Shown piece by piece: positions 33,609-42,934 of a DNA stretch of 61,746 nucleotides. The stretch's first letter is position 1. Each line of letters opens with the position of its first letter. The DNA is from Spirochaetia bacterium (GTDB taxonomy: Bacteria > Spirochaetota > Leptospiria > Leptospirales > Leptonemataceae). Location: positions 1 to 61,746 of the forward strand of contig VFLI01000028.1 in the NCBI GenBank assembly GCA_009885105.1, read 5' to 3'. A program made the position numbers and the translations under genes. The notes below the pieces were generated by a model that saw only the letters and a list, made by a program, of their open reading frames with translations, was not told the origin of the DNA and did no database searches.

Positions 33609-34196
33609 ATGCCAGGTGGAAAAAAAGACGAAATAACTCGCGTGGAAAGACGCCGGGCGCTGATCAAAGGCCGTATTATGGAAGATTCCTCCCGGATGTT
33701 CTCAAAACTGGGATTCGACGCGGTAAAATTTGAAGATATTGCCAACGCCGCGGATGTGGCGCGGGGAACTCTCTACAGTTTTTTTAAGAACAAAGAGGCT
33801 CTGGTGGAAGAAATCCTGAGAACAGTCTATCAGAAGGTCATACAGGGCCTGGATAAAGTAAAATTTTCGGACCCGGTGAAAAACATTGAAGCGCTGCTGA
33901 ATCTCTACTGCGATATCTGGGAGACAAACTCCAATCAGATGGTTGTGGCAAGCGCCGCCGCCTTCAGTTCACAGGGCCGCAGCGAGAAGCTTCGAAAAGA
34001 ACTGTTCAGCAGAATTGAGAATATTTTTCAAAGCGCCGCCGGCTGGGGGATTTTGCGCTCGGGAAATCCTGCTGTCACAACGGAACTTTTTTCACGCACA
34101 TCGGTTCCATCGCTGGAAGTTCTGTCCAAAGAAAAGGATTACAGAAAACTGTTTGTGGACCATATCAAGCATCTCCTGTTGATGGAAAAAAAGTAG
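33609..34196 (+). CDS. TetR-family transcriptional regulator
   Basis: The ATG at 33609 is preceded by GAGGTGG; the frame is open further upstream, through the operator, but that is unlikely to be translated. The 195-aa protein has the TetR HTH: RALIKGRIMEDSSRMFSKLGFDAVKFEDIANAADVARGTLYSFFKNKEALV, cited here by its key stretches FDAVKFEDIA and VARGTLYSFFKNKEAL. The C-terminal ligand domain is helical. It likely represses itself and the divergent acyltransferase gene through the palindrome at 33517, consistent with a lipid or xenobiotic ligand. Confidence 0.9.
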   Translation: MPGGKKDEITRVERRRALIKGRIMEDSSRMFSKLGFDAVKFEDIANAADVARGTLYSFFKNKEALVEEILRTVYQKVIQGLDKVKFSDPVKNIEALLNLYCDIWETNSNQMVVASAAAFSSQGRSEKLRKELFSRIENIFQSAAGWGILRSGNPAVTTELFSRTSVPSLEVLSKEKDYRKLFVDHIKHLLLMEKK

Positions 34197-34243
34197 AAGG
34201 ATGACTGCCGGGTATCGGCGGTTCTCAGTTTCTCCGTTTCTGT

Positions 34244-34936
34244 CTACCAGCTGATCTCTTTCCGGTCTCTAAAAAACTTTCCGGTAATATCGCGGCGCGC
34301 ATCCAGGGCCAGCCAGACGGCGGTGTCGGCGCCCTGCTCCAGCGATCGCGGCGCGCCGCTGCCTCCCATGTCGGATTTCACCCAGCCCGGACAGATTGAA
34401 TTCACTGCGATTCCTCTCTCTTCCAGAGCGGCGGAGAACTGCTTTGTCACCGCGTTCAGGACTGTTTTTGAAATGCTGTACGCGGGCGAATAGGATCCCA
34501 TCTCGCTCAGAGATCCAAGTCCGCTGGAAATGTTGACTATGCAGGAATTATTTTTCATAAAAGGCAGAAAAGCCTGAATCACGCGAATTGGTCCGATGGA
34601 ATTTGTTTCCAGTGTTTTTTTCAGAACGTCGATGTCCATCTCATTGATGCGGCCTTCCGGGACGAGTATGCCCGCGTTGTTTATCAGAATATCGAGCGAT
34701 AATCCTGTCAGTGAGAACTCTTCAGCCGCCCTGCGTATGCTCTGCGCATCCGAGACATCCATTTGAATGAAATCAACATCGCCTATTTTACAGGTGAGAA
34801 GAGCCGCCTTCTGCCCGGCAGATTCGCTGCGAGCCGTGAGAATCACTTTCACTTTTCGCGCCGCCAGCTTTCGAACAATTTCCAGTCCGATCCCTCTGGA
34901 AGCGCCTGTAATGAGAGCTGATTTGGGATCACTCAT
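34244..34936 (-). CDS. Short-chain dehydrogenase/reductase
   Basis: 230 aa with the classical SDR motifs: ALITGASRGIGLEI (NAD(P) loop), NNAGI, a catalytic Ser in NISSGLGSL, YSPAYSISK (catalytic Tyr and Lys) and CPGWVKSDM. The Lys/Arg context after the glycine loop (AARKVKVILTAR) favours NADP. Substrate unknown. It overlaps the upstream HEAT/zinc-ribbon gene by eight bases, so it is the second gene of that operon. Confidence 0.9.
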   Translation of the reverse strand: MSDPKSALITGASRGIGLEIVRKLAARKVKVILTARSESAGQKAALLTCKIGDVDFIQMDVSDAQSIRRAAEEFSLTGLSLDILINNAGILVPEGRINEMDIDVLKKTLETNSIGPIRVIQAFLPFMKNNSCIVNISSGLGSLSEMGSYSPAYSISKTVLNAVTKQFSAALEERGIAVNSICPGWVKSDMGGSGAPRSLEQGADTAVWLALDARRDITGKFFRDRKEISW

Positions 34937-36233
34937 ATTTTATGTACCACTTACGGATTTTTTTGACCGGATGTATTGCATGCCAGAGGGCTCCGGGAAG
35001 GAATTGCTGGGTCTGGCAGTATTCGCAGGTGAGGATTCGCGGTGTATCCGCGCTGAGCTTAAGACTTCCTCCGCAGCTGATGCAGGAGAAGGCGATTGGC
35101 GACGGCGGCGATGCTGCTGCATCTTCCCCGGATTCTTTTTCTGCGCACAGTATCTGAACGGGGGATTTTTTATCGCCCTTTGTCATTTTTTTCATCCAGG
35201 AAGGCGCCGGGAAAACGGCCTGCGATTTTTTGCATGAATCGCACGCAAAAAATCCGTCCGTATCATTCGGGATATCATCCGTATTTAAAACCTGGCCGCA
35301 ATCCGGACAGTGAGGCGGTCTCTTCTTCCCGGGCTCCACACCGACGCGCTGCCCCATGATGAAAACACCGCTGGTTTCTGAAGCGCGAAAAAGACGAGCC
35401 CAGAATTTTTCACCAATATTGACTGCTGAACCGCAGGAAGCGCATGGAGCTTTCAGGGCCGGGTAGTTTAGTATCATGGGGCCGCGGCATTCCGGACAGT
35501 CCATATGAGCCTGGTATTCATAATAGACCGGACGTGTTGATTCAAATCGTGCCCGGGCGGCTTCACGGACGGATTCTTCGTTTTTTGCTCCGGCGGCTTT
35601 TTTGAGGAACTCACGATCTTTAATAAAATTCAGCGCCGCCTGTCTCACCGCCGGTGTGCCATTTTCGGCGAGCTCCTTCAGCCGCGATTCTTTATTGATA
35701 CGGCTGAGCAGAATAGGCGCCAATTTCTGATCGGCTGAGTCGATCATTTTGTCGACGCGGGCCGGACTGATTTCGGCAACAAGCGTCTTTAGTATCTTTA
35801 CCGATTCTATTTGAGACAGAGCAGTCGTCAGCCGGGCCGGATCATCGATCCGCTTCAAAAGCGCCGATCGCAATGTTTTCGGCAGATCTGCTGCGGCAGC
35901 GAGCGCGTTTTCCAGCGCCGAGCTTTCTGAACATTGAATAACTGCCTCCAGCGCCTCGGGCTCTTTGCTGAAAATTTTTAAGAATTCTGTGAAAAATCCG
36001 AGAGAGGCGAGATGAGAGACGACGAGCTGCCGGATTTCCGGCGTCAGGTCATTCGGGCCGCCGGCTTCGAGGAGATCTTTTACAGCAGGCAGGTATACAA
36101 TTGACCTGAGAGCTTCGAGTCGCTGCGGCATATCGGAACTGCTGCGAACAATACGCACCAGTTTCGCCTGTTCCTGAGAAAATCTCTTCTCAGCCGTTTC
36201 TTTTTTGAATCCGAATAAATCGCTCAGGCTCAT
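34929..36233 (-). CDS. HEAT-repeat protein with multiple zinc ribbons
   Basis: 434 aa from ATG 36233. The N-terminal 240 residues are amphipathic helices resembling degenerate HEAT/Armadillo repeats (AVRQAALNFIKDREFLKKAAGAK). The C-terminal part has successive CxxC pairs forming zinc ribbons: CPEC/CASC, CPDC/CDSC and CISC/CEYC. The combination suggests a nucleic-acid or protein-binding scaffold. No known family is recognised. It is co-transcribed with the SDR gene. Confidence 0.65.
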   Translation of the reverse strand: MSLSDLFGFKKETAEKRFSQEQAKLVRIVRSSSDMPQRLEALRSIVYLPAVKDLLEAGGPNDLTPEIRQLVVSHLASLGFFTEFLKIFSKEPEALEAVIQCSESSALENALAAAADLPKTLRSALLKRIDDPARLTTALSQIESVKILKTLVAEISPARVDKMIDSADQKLAPILLSRINKESRLKELAENGTPAVRQAALNFIKDREFLKKAAGAKNEESVREAARARFESTRPVYYEYQAHMDCPECRGPMILNYPALKAPCASCGSAVNIGEKFWARLFRASETSGVFIMGQRVGVEPGKKRPPHCPDCGQVLNTDDIPNDTDGFFACDSCKKSQAVFPAPSWMKKMTKGDKKSPVQILCAEKESGEDAAASPPSPIAFSCISCGGSLKLSADTPRILTCEYCQTQQFLPGALWHAIHPVKKIRKWYIKYE

Positions 36234-36268
36234 GTTATGTAACAAGCTCCGCCAGTTGCTGCTTCTTT

Positions 36269-37333
36269 TTATGGTACAGCAAAATTCACAATTGTATTTG
36301 CTGTGACATTCCCTCTTTCGGCGAGAACAATTGTGTTGTTCAAATCGGAACTCATAAAGTCGCCCGTCAGATATTTTTGATCATTATTTGTGTCAATATA
36401 GGAATACAGATAGTACCTGCCGGGGTGGACATTCGTAAAAGTATGAGTCCTGGCATTCACAGGAAGATATGAATATTTGGAAATATATTTTAGATTATCG
36501 GGGATGTACCGGAGACCGTCGAAAAGCGACTGTGTCGTCAGCAATAAAAAAAGTTTATGATTGTTCTGCGTGCGTATGCTGCTGTCAATGCTGATGTTCA
36601 CGGTGATATTCCCCACATACGGTTGCGTTCTAGAACTGTAGGGATCATTCTCAAATGTGTAGTAAATTGTTTCCGGCATGTTTCTGAAAACATCAGAAAA
36701 ATCCTTCACGGCGACGGGCTGAGGAAAATTGAAATGTTTTATCGCAGCATCCGCGGCTTCCCTGCTGCCGAGTCTTGCCTGCCACCGGGCATGCAGCTCC
36801 ACAGAGCTCAATCTGTTGAATTTATTTGTATAAACTTCCATAATAAATTCATCGTCTTTAAAAGTAAATTCCGTGTAGGCGCGTTTGTCGCCGACGTTGA
36901 AATCGGAAAATCGATAGTATCCACGGCCCTCGTTTACACTGTCCATGACCTCGTACGTGACGCATCCTTTGTTCTGGAAAACGCCCTCCGTTCGCATCGC
37001 AACTTTTAGTCGATTGTCGTGCTTCACGATGAAAAAGCTCAGATAATTCGCCGTGCTTGCATCCGGCGTCGAATACTGCGACACCTGGCCGGCGGATACG
37101 GGGCGAAAATCTACAAACCATCGGTCAAAACTTCCGGCCGGTGTGACGGTGGAAACAGGGCCGCTCCACTGTCCGGCGATCTTCCTCAAAATCCCCAGAC
37201 CCAGAACACCCCGGTCCTGACTGTCGGGAAGCGCCATCACGGCATTTTCACGCTGATTCTGTATGCATCCGGACAAATGCAAAAAGCTAATGGCAAATAA
37301 AATGGTTATAAATCTATACAATTTTGATTCCAT
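36269..37333 (-). CDS. Large lipoprotein of unknown function
   Basis: 354 aa with a signal peptide and lipobox HLSGC (Cys23). The mature part shows mixed strands, a middle domain with NVGDKRAYTEFTF and a C-terminal domain (about 230-350) ending in YYLYSYIDTNNDQKYLTGDF. That segment resembles the carbohydrate-binding or PEGA-like beta-sandwich found in exported proteins. No catalytic motif is seen. Likely on an outer or inner membrane surface. Confidence 0.75.
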   Translation of the reverse strand: MESKLYRFITILFAISFLHLSGCIQNQRENAVMALPDSQDRGVLGLGILRKIAGQWSGPVSTVTPAGSFDRWFVDFRPVSAGQVSQYSTPDASTANYLSFFIVKHDNRLKVAMRTEGVFQNKGCVTYEVMDSVNEGRGYYRFSDFNVGDKRAYTEFTFKDDEFIMEVYTNKFNRLSSVELHARWQARLGSREAADAAIKHFNFPQPVAVKDFSDVFRNMPETIYYTFENDPYSSRTQPYVGNITVNISIDSSIRTQNNHKLFLLLTTQSLFDGLRYIPDNLKYISKYSYLPVNARTHTFTNVHPGRYYLYSYIDTNNDQKYLTGDFMSSDLNNTIVLAERGNVTANTIVNFAVP

Positions 37334-37479
37334 AGTATTGTAGAGGGGAGTATTCCATTCACAACGGATCTAAGGCAGTGTCAAGGGAAAAAAAACAGGT
37401 TTGGAGTCGGCGGGCGCACCCCTGATACTGCGAAGGTTTTCTATTGACAATTATTCCCAGCGCGAATGTAAATCAAAAA

Positions 37480-38556
37480 ATGAAAACTGAATCCCGGACC
37501 TCATCAAATCGCTGGACCGCCGAACGCGCAAACGCCTGGTTCTCCGCTCTTCCCTGGCCGGTTGGCTGTAATTTCATTCCGAGCAATGCCGTAAACCAGC
37601 TTGAGATGTGGCAGGCCAATTCGTTTGATGCTGCGCTCATCCAGAAGGAACTGGCTCTGGCCGCGGGCATCGGCATGAATACGGTCCGCGTCTATCTGCA
37701 CGATCTGGCCTATGAACAGGATTCAGACGGTTTTCTCGAACGCGTGAACCGGTACCTTGAAATTGCCTCGGGCCTTGGAATTCGAACAACCTTCGTGCTG
37801 TTTGACGACTGCTGGCTGCCGAATCCCGCCATCGGACCTCAGCCGGCTCCTGTTCCGGGCATTCACAATTCCGGCTGGGTGCAGTCGCCCGGGTTGAAGG
37901 CTGCGTCGTCGCAGAAAGAAAGACCGCGTCTGGAGAATTATGTCCGCACCGTGATATCGGCTTTCGCGCGCGACAGAAGGGTGCTCATGTGGGATGTCTA
38001 CAACGAAATCGGAAATATCTTTCTGTTGACGCTGGCACGCCCCTGGTATGCGAAATGGCTGCCGCTCATTGTGAAGTTTATCCGCTTTCAAACTCTCCTG
38101 CCGGCCACAATGAAACTCTGTTACGATGCGTTTTCCTGGACGCGTGATATCGGTCCGGACCAGCCTCTGACCGCGGGCGTCTATTTTCCAAACAGGCGGC
38201 TGAATCCTCGCCTGATCGAACTTTCCGATGTGATCACTTTTCACAACTATGAAAATGCCGATTCTCTGCAGAGGCAGATACAGGAATTAAAAATTTACGG
38301 TCGACCGCTGATCTGCACGGAGTACATGGCTCGCACGAGCGGCAGCTCAATTCAAACGCATCTGCCGATTTTCAAGAGAGAAAATGTCGGCTGCTACAAC
38401 TGGGGACTGGTAAACGGAAAAACACAGACGATATACAGCTGGGACGATCCCGGCGGCGCGGACAGAACCGGAATCTGGTTCCACGATCTTTTTCACGGCG
38501 ACGGCAGGCCCTACAGCGATTCTGAAATTCACACGCTGCGCGAATTGACGCGATAA
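37480..38556 (+). CDS. Glycoside hydrolase, GH5/GH2-like TIM barrel
   Basis: 358 aa from ATG 37480; a TTG at 37444 is possible. The catalytic TIM-barrel shows the acid/base segment MWDVYNEIGN (Asn-Glu) and the nucleophile segment LICTEYMAR (Glu), the clan-A pattern. It has no signal peptide, so it would act in the cytoplasm unless exported otherwise. Substrate cannot be set. Its neighbour on the far side is a membrane protein in the opposite direction, so it seems monocistronic. Confidence 0.75.
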   Translation: MKTESRTSSNRWTAERANAWFSALPWPVGCNFIPSNAVNQLEMWQANSFDAALIQKELALAAGIGMNTVRVYLHDLAYEQDSDGFLERVNRYLEIASGLGIRTTFVLFDDCWLPNPAIGPQPAPVPGIHNSGWVQSPGLKAASSQKERPRLENYVRTVISAFARDRRVLMWDVYNEIGNIFLLTLARPWYAKWLPLIVKFIRFQTLLPATMKLCYDAFSWTRDIGPDQPLTAGVYFPNRRLNPRLIELSDVITFHNYENADSLQRQIQELKIYGRPLICTEYMARTSGSSIQTHLPIFKRENVGCYNWGLVNGKTQTIYSWDDPGGADRTGIWFHDLFHGDGRPYSDSEIHTLRELTR

Positions 38557-38569
38557 ACGGCGCGATCTA

Positions 38570-39172
38570 TTACAGCAATCCCGTCAGTGCGAGAGCAGCC
38601 AGCACAAGCGCCAGACGAACCGCGTATTCGGCGGCGACAACGCCGGCTATTGAGGCCAGCTCTTTTCGGATGCCATGTTCCACGAGTCTTTCCACCAGGG
38701 AATCGGATGCGCTCTTAACCAGTGAAATACCAAAATCGGCCCACTGCCAGGCGCCCTGCTGCAATACGGGGATACTCTGCACGAAAGCCAGCGAATCTTT
38801 ATAAATGCGAAACCAGCGCAGGCGGTCGAGATGATCGCACATCTCCAGCGTGCCGCGCTGTTGTTCGACAGCCTTCCAGATATTGTAGGCAAGAAGCGCC
38901 GCCAGTCCCAGAATAATAAATATCACAAGCACGGGAGACCCGCTCAGAGCGGTTTGAAGGGGCGTGTCGACAATGGTCCGGGCGGCAATCTGGACAGCAA
39001 GATAGGATGACACAGATCCGAACCCCAGCGCGTATCCCTGCACGTTTCCCTTGAAATACCGCCACTGCCAGTATTCATGAAAGAACAGCTTCACGTCCCG
39101 CAGCATTTTTCTTTTGTAAAACGTCCGTACACGCAGGCAGAAAGCGGCGATTCTGGCCAGAAGGATCGCCAA
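38570..39172 (-). CDS. Small membrane-associated protein of unknown function
   Basis: 200 aa. A basic N-terminus (RVRTFYKRKMLRDVKLFFHEYW) precedes a hydrophobic segment VLVIFIILGLAALLAYNI (about 85-105) and a Leu/Ala-rich C-terminal segment (VRLALVLAALALTGLL) that could be a second span. No motif is recognised. It is convergent with the glycoside hydrolase gene and lies beyond the hppA terminator. Confidence 0.6.
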   Translation of the reverse strand: MAILLARIAAFCLRVRTFYKRKMLRDVKLFFHEYWQWRYFKGNVQGYALGFGSVSSYLAVQIAARTIVDTPLQTALSGSPVLVIFIILGLAALLAYNIWKAVEQQRGTLEMCDHLDRLRWFRIYKDSLAFVQSIPVLQQGAWQWADFGISLVKSASDSLVERLVEHGIRKELASIAGVVAAEYAVRLALVLAALALTGLL

Positions 39173-39274
39173 AAATCCGTAGAGAAGTAGTTCGAGTGTT
39201 CCGATGATATCAGAATTAAATTTTCCGCCGGACTGTCAATCAGGAGAAAAACCGCCGGGAATTCTTTTTAAAAT

Positions 39275-39303
39275 AAAAAAGCCGCCCGGAGGGGCGGCTT
39301 TTT
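39275..39303 (-). terminator. Intrinsic terminator after hppA
   Basis: AAAAAAGCCGCCC pairs with GGGCGGCTTTTT around GGAG. It lies 22 bases past the hppA stop on the minus strand, ends in a T-run in both directions and probably works bidirectionally. Confidence 0.85.
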
Positions 39304-39325
39304 CTGCAAGGACTCGAGTCGGAAT

Positions 39326-41815
39326 TTAATTTTCCGCTTTAATCCGCATTGCGTAGAACGATCTCCAGACGAACGTTGCGGAGATCAGGAAAAAGATTCC
39401 CGACAGAATGAGCTTCAGAGTGGTCATGTGCGTGGCATTCATTTCCACGGCCAATTCCACAGCCAGAAGACCGAACAGCGTCGTGAACTTGATCACCGGA
39501 TTCATCGCCACAGAGGAAGTGTCCTTAAACGGGTCTCCCACGGTGTCGCCGACAACGGTCGCATCGTGCAGAGGAGTTCCCTTCTGCTTGAGTTCGACCT
39601 CGACCAGTTTCTTCGCATTGTCCCAGGCGCCGCCGGCGTTTGCCATGAAGATAGCCTGAAACAGTCCGAAAATCGCAATCGAAATCAGATATCCAATGAA
39701 GAAATACTCTTCCAGGAAAGCGAAAGCCAGCGTGCTGAAGAACACGGTCAGGAAGATGTTGAACATGCCTTTCTGCGCGTAATTCGTGCAGATGGCCACG
39801 ACTTTCTTGGAATCTTCCACAGAAGCTTTTTCAACGCCTTCCAGTTTGATGTTGGCTTTGATGTATTCCACGGCTCTGTATGCGCCGGTCACGACCGCCT
39901 GGGTCGAGGCTCCGGAGAACCAGTAGATCACCGCGCCGCCGGCAATCAGTCCCAGCAGGAACGGAGGATGCATAACAGAAAGATTCATCAGCAGCTCAGG
40001 TTTGAGTCCCTGAGTCAGAATCATGATGATAGAGAAAATCATCGTGGTCGCGCCCACAACAGCCGTGCCGATCAGAACGGGTTTTGCCGTTGCCTTGAAG
40101 GTGTTTCCGGCGCCGTCGTTTGCTTCCAGATAATCTTTTGCTTTGTCGAAATTGGGCTCGAATCCGAAATCTTTTTTGATTTCTTCTTTTACACCCTTGA
40201 TGTTTTCAATCAAAGAAAGCTCGTACACGGACTGCGCGTTGTCCGTAACCGGACCGTAGGAATCCACGGCGATCGTCACCGGGCCCATGCCCAGAAATCC
40301 AAAGGCCACAAGACCGAAAGCGAATACAGAAGGAGCGATCATCAGAGCGCCCTCGCCTGCCGGAAATGTGGTGCTGACGCCGTACGCGATTCCCATCAGA
40401 GAAATAATCACGATACCCATCCAGTAGGCGCTGAAATTACCGGCTGTCAGGCCGGAGAGAATATTGAGGGAGGCCCCGCCTTCTTTAGAAGCGGAGAGAA
40501 CCTCGCGCACGTGGCCGGAATCCATCGAGGTGAAGACCTTGACCATTTCCGGAATGATCGCGCCGGCCAGCGTTCCGCAGGATATGATGACGGAGAGCTT
40601 CCACCACATGGTGCCGTCGCCCAGTTCCGGAATCAGTACACGGGAAACAATGAAGGTCAGAATGACGGATACGATGGAAGTCAGCCAGACAAGAATCGTC
40701 AGCGGATGCTCGAAATTCATTTTGTCTTTTGTGCTGTACATGATTTTTGCCAGGAAGGCGTTGACGAGGTACGAACCGAGACTTGCCAGAACCATCACAA
40801 TTCTCATTACGAATATCCATACGAGCAGCATGGATTGAACTTTTTCTTTGGCAGCCTCATCCGCGCCGAGAACCGCGAGAAGAATAAAAGATATCAGAGC
40901 CACACCGGTTACACCGTAGGTTTCAAAACCGTCAGCGGTCGGGCCGACGGAATCGCCGGCATTGTCGCCCGTGCAATCCGCGATCACGCCGGGATTTCTG
41001 GCGTCGTCTTCCTTAATCTTGAAGACGATCTTCATCAGATCCGATCCAATATCGGCGATCTTGGTGAAGATACCGCCGGCGATTCGAAGGGCGGAGGCGC
41101 CCAGAGATTCGCCGATGGCAAAACCGATGAAGCACGGTCCGGCCAGATCCGGCGGGATTAGAAGAAGAATGCAGAGCATGAGCAGAAGCTCGATGGAAAT
41201 CAGAACCAGTCCGATGCTCATTCCGGCTTTCAGCGGGATCGCATATGTCCAGAATGGTTTACCTCGAAGGCTTGCAAAAGCCGTCCGGGAATTGGCGAAG
41301 GTATTGATCCGGATGCCGAACCAGGCCACGCCGTAGCTGCCGCCGATACCGATCAGACTGCAGGCCAGAATCAGAAGAATTTTTCCAGTCGAGAAACCGT
41401 GTGTGCCCTCGCCGGTTTTCACCAGCCAGCCAAAATAGTAGATCATGATGGCGGCGATAAATACCCAGAGAATCATCAGGAATCGACCCTGTCCCAGCAG
41501 GTACGTCTTGCAGGTTTCATAAATCAGTTCAGAAATTTCGCGCATGGATTTATGCACGGCCAGATTGCGTATCTGAATATACTGGATGAAACCAAACAGC
41601 AGACCGATCGCGCAGACTATCATTCCCAGAAAGAGAAGAGTTTTGCCGTCGACCGAATCATGCAGAAATCGGACCTTCGAAAGATCCGGAAGCTTCAATT
41701 CCGCTTCACTGGCAAAAATTGATGCCGGAGCGAGAAATAAAGTCATCAGAAAAAAAACGCCGCCGCTCACAATGGAGGGGCCTCGTTTTAAGGAATTCGT
41801 AATTTTATGGAACAT
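39326..41815 (-). CDS. hppA: Membrane-bound proton-translocating pyrophosphatase
   Basis: 829 aa with about 16 predicted spans. It contains the H+-PPase core DARNPGVIADCTGDNAGDS, the GPTADGFETYG loop and TVVGDTVGDPFKDTSS near the C-terminus. It couples pyrophosphate hydrolysis to ion transport across the inner membrane. The segment GNTFKATAK has Lys at the position that in family members distinguishes K+-independent from K+-dependent enzymes, favouring a K+-independent proton pump. A neighbouring Ala is atypical. The protein has a signal-like N-terminal extension (about 40 residues). Confidence 0.96.
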   Translation of the reverse strand: MFHKITNSLKRGPSIVSGGVFFLMTLFLAPASIFASEAELKLPDLSKVRFLHDSVDGKTLLFLGMIVCAIGLLFGFIQYIQIRNLAVHKSMREISELIYETCKTYLLGQGRFLMILWVFIAAIMIYYFGWLVKTGEGTHGFSTGKILLILACSLIGIGGSYGVAWFGIRINTFANSRTAFASLRGKPFWTYAIPLKAGMSIGLVLISIELLLMLCILLLIPPDLAGPCFIGFAIGESLGASALRIAGGIFTKIADIGSDLMKIVFKIKEDDARNPGVIADCTGDNAGDSVGPTADGFETYGVTGVALISFILLAVLGADEAAKEKVQSMLLVWIFVMRIVMVLASLGSYLVNAFLAKIMYSTKDKMNFEHPLTILVWLTSIVSVILTFIVSRVLIPELGDGTMWWKLSVIISCGTLAGAIIPEMVKVFTSMDSGHVREVLSASKEGGASLNILSGLTAGNFSAYWMGIVIISLMGIAYGVSTTFPAGEGALMIAPSVFAFGLVAFGFLGMGPVTIAVDSYGPVTDNAQSVYELSLIENIKGVKEEIKKDFGFEPNFDKAKDYLEANDGAGNTFKATAKPVLIGTAVVGATTMIFSIIMILTQGLKPELLMNLSVMHPPFLLGLIAGGAVIYWFSGASTQAVVTGAYRAVEYIKANIKLEGVEKASVEDSKKVVAICTNYAQKGMFNIFLTVFFSTLAFAFLEEYFFIGYLISIAIFGLFQAIFMANAGGAWDNAKKLVEVELKQKGTPLHDATVVGDTVGDPFKDTSSVAMNPVIKFTTLFGLLAVELAVEMNATHMTTLKLILSGIFFLISATFVWRSFYAMRIKAEN

Positions 41816-42086
41816 TCATATCCCTCTTAGATTAGTTATGGTTATTTCTGTAGAGAGGCGCTGGGTGACAACTACAATTTAGACAGCTGGTTCCGGCCCC
41901 TGGGCGGTATTATGTCTCATTAATTTTCTGCCTGAATCGGGCCGAGATTCTCAACGGGTTGCCTTTGTAACAGGATGAATGCCGGTTTCTTCCATAATAC
42001 AGTCGGGTCGCTCCGGTTCGGGCATCAGGCCATAAACTTCTAAGGTGCCGAAATACTGGATTAATCGTCAGGTTCTCCGAACCGGA
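41816..42086. other. 271-bp intergenic stretch between hppA and transaldolase
   Basis: This holds the upstream region of hppA on the minus strand. No coding frame or clear terminator is visible, and the promoter cannot be fixed. Confidence 0.35.
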
Positions 42087-42803
42087 CTAAAGTTTGAAAC
42101 CGGCGCTTGTGGCGTCAGCATAGAACATTTTTACCGTATCAAGAGAGAATTCGTCCAGGTCTTTGCCGACAGTGTCCAGCTTTTTGATGATGTCGTTTGT
42201 TACAGTAATTATGTGGCATCCGATTTCATCGGCCTGAAAAATATTCAGAAGTTCACGCGGTGACGCCCAGAGAAGCTCAGCTCTGGGTTCCTTAACGACA
42301 AATTTCAAGGCTTCTTTCATGTGCGGCACCGGATCGACACCCGTATCCGCAACCCTTCCCGCAAAAATCGACACATAGGCGCCGGAAGTGTTTTTCAGCG
42401 AGCCCATTATGAGCTCCGTTTGTTTGACGGTCATCACAGCGGTGACATTGAGCTTCACACCCTGTGCGGTAAGCTGCGCGATCAAGTCGTAAGCCGGTTC
42501 TCTTTTTGTGTTCATGACTGGAATTTTTACATAGACATTTTTTCCCCAGGAAGCGATCTCCAGGGCCTGCCGTTTCATTTCCGGAAAATCGTCGGCAAAT
42601 ACTTCAAAAGAAATCGGCCTGTCTGGAATGAGAGACAGCATTTCCTTTGCGAAACTTCGATAATCTGTGATACCAGCTTTGTTCATCAAGGTGGGATTCG
42701 TTGTGAATCCGCTGACAAACGGCTTTTTATACATTTCTAACATGCCGCCGCGGTCCGCGCCGTCTGCGAATATTTTTATTTTTAAATCAGAAACTTTTTT
42801 CAT
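42087..42803 (-). CDS. tal: Transaldolase / fructose-6-phosphate aldolase family
   Basis: 238 aa, the short type 3/4 transaldolase length. Motifs: IFADGADRGGM (FADG), GFTTNPTLM, the Schiff-base Lys in VYVKIPVMN, NVTAVMT and the ISIFAGRV segment SIFAGRVAD. It transfers a dihydroxyacetone unit in the pentose phosphate pathway. It stands alone on the minus strand. Confidence 0.93.
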   Translation of the reverse strand: MKKVSDLKIKIFADGADRGGMLEMYKKPFVSGFTTNPTLMNKAGITDYRSFAKEMLSLIPDRPISFEVFADDFPEMKRQALEIASWGKNVYVKIPVMNTKREPAYDLIAQLTAQGVKLNVTAVMTVKQTELIMGSLKNTSGAYVSIFAGRVADTGVDPVPHMKEALKFVVKEPRAELLWASPRELLNIFQADEIGCHIITVTNDIIKKLDTVGKDLDEFSLDTVKMFYADATSAGFKL

Positions 42804-42934
42804 GCTCCAGGCCTTTTGTGAACTGCGTGTACATTAATACTCATTGACGTTATCCGGCGAATTTATTCGACGATGCTTTTTTTACAAAAAGCGCAAGGGC
42901 CTGCCACTGTCCATGAAATTTCTGCTGAATTGTG

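Noticed and set aside
39428..41161. 577-codon plus-strand open frame antisense to hppA
   Set aside because: Its translation is His/Arg/Gln-rich without motifs, while the minus strand encodes a textbook pyrophosphatase; it is a shadow frame caused by codon bias.
42871..42889. GCTTTTTTTACAAAAAGC hairpin as a terminator for the TraB gene
   Set aside because: The stem is almost entirely A-T and would be too weak.
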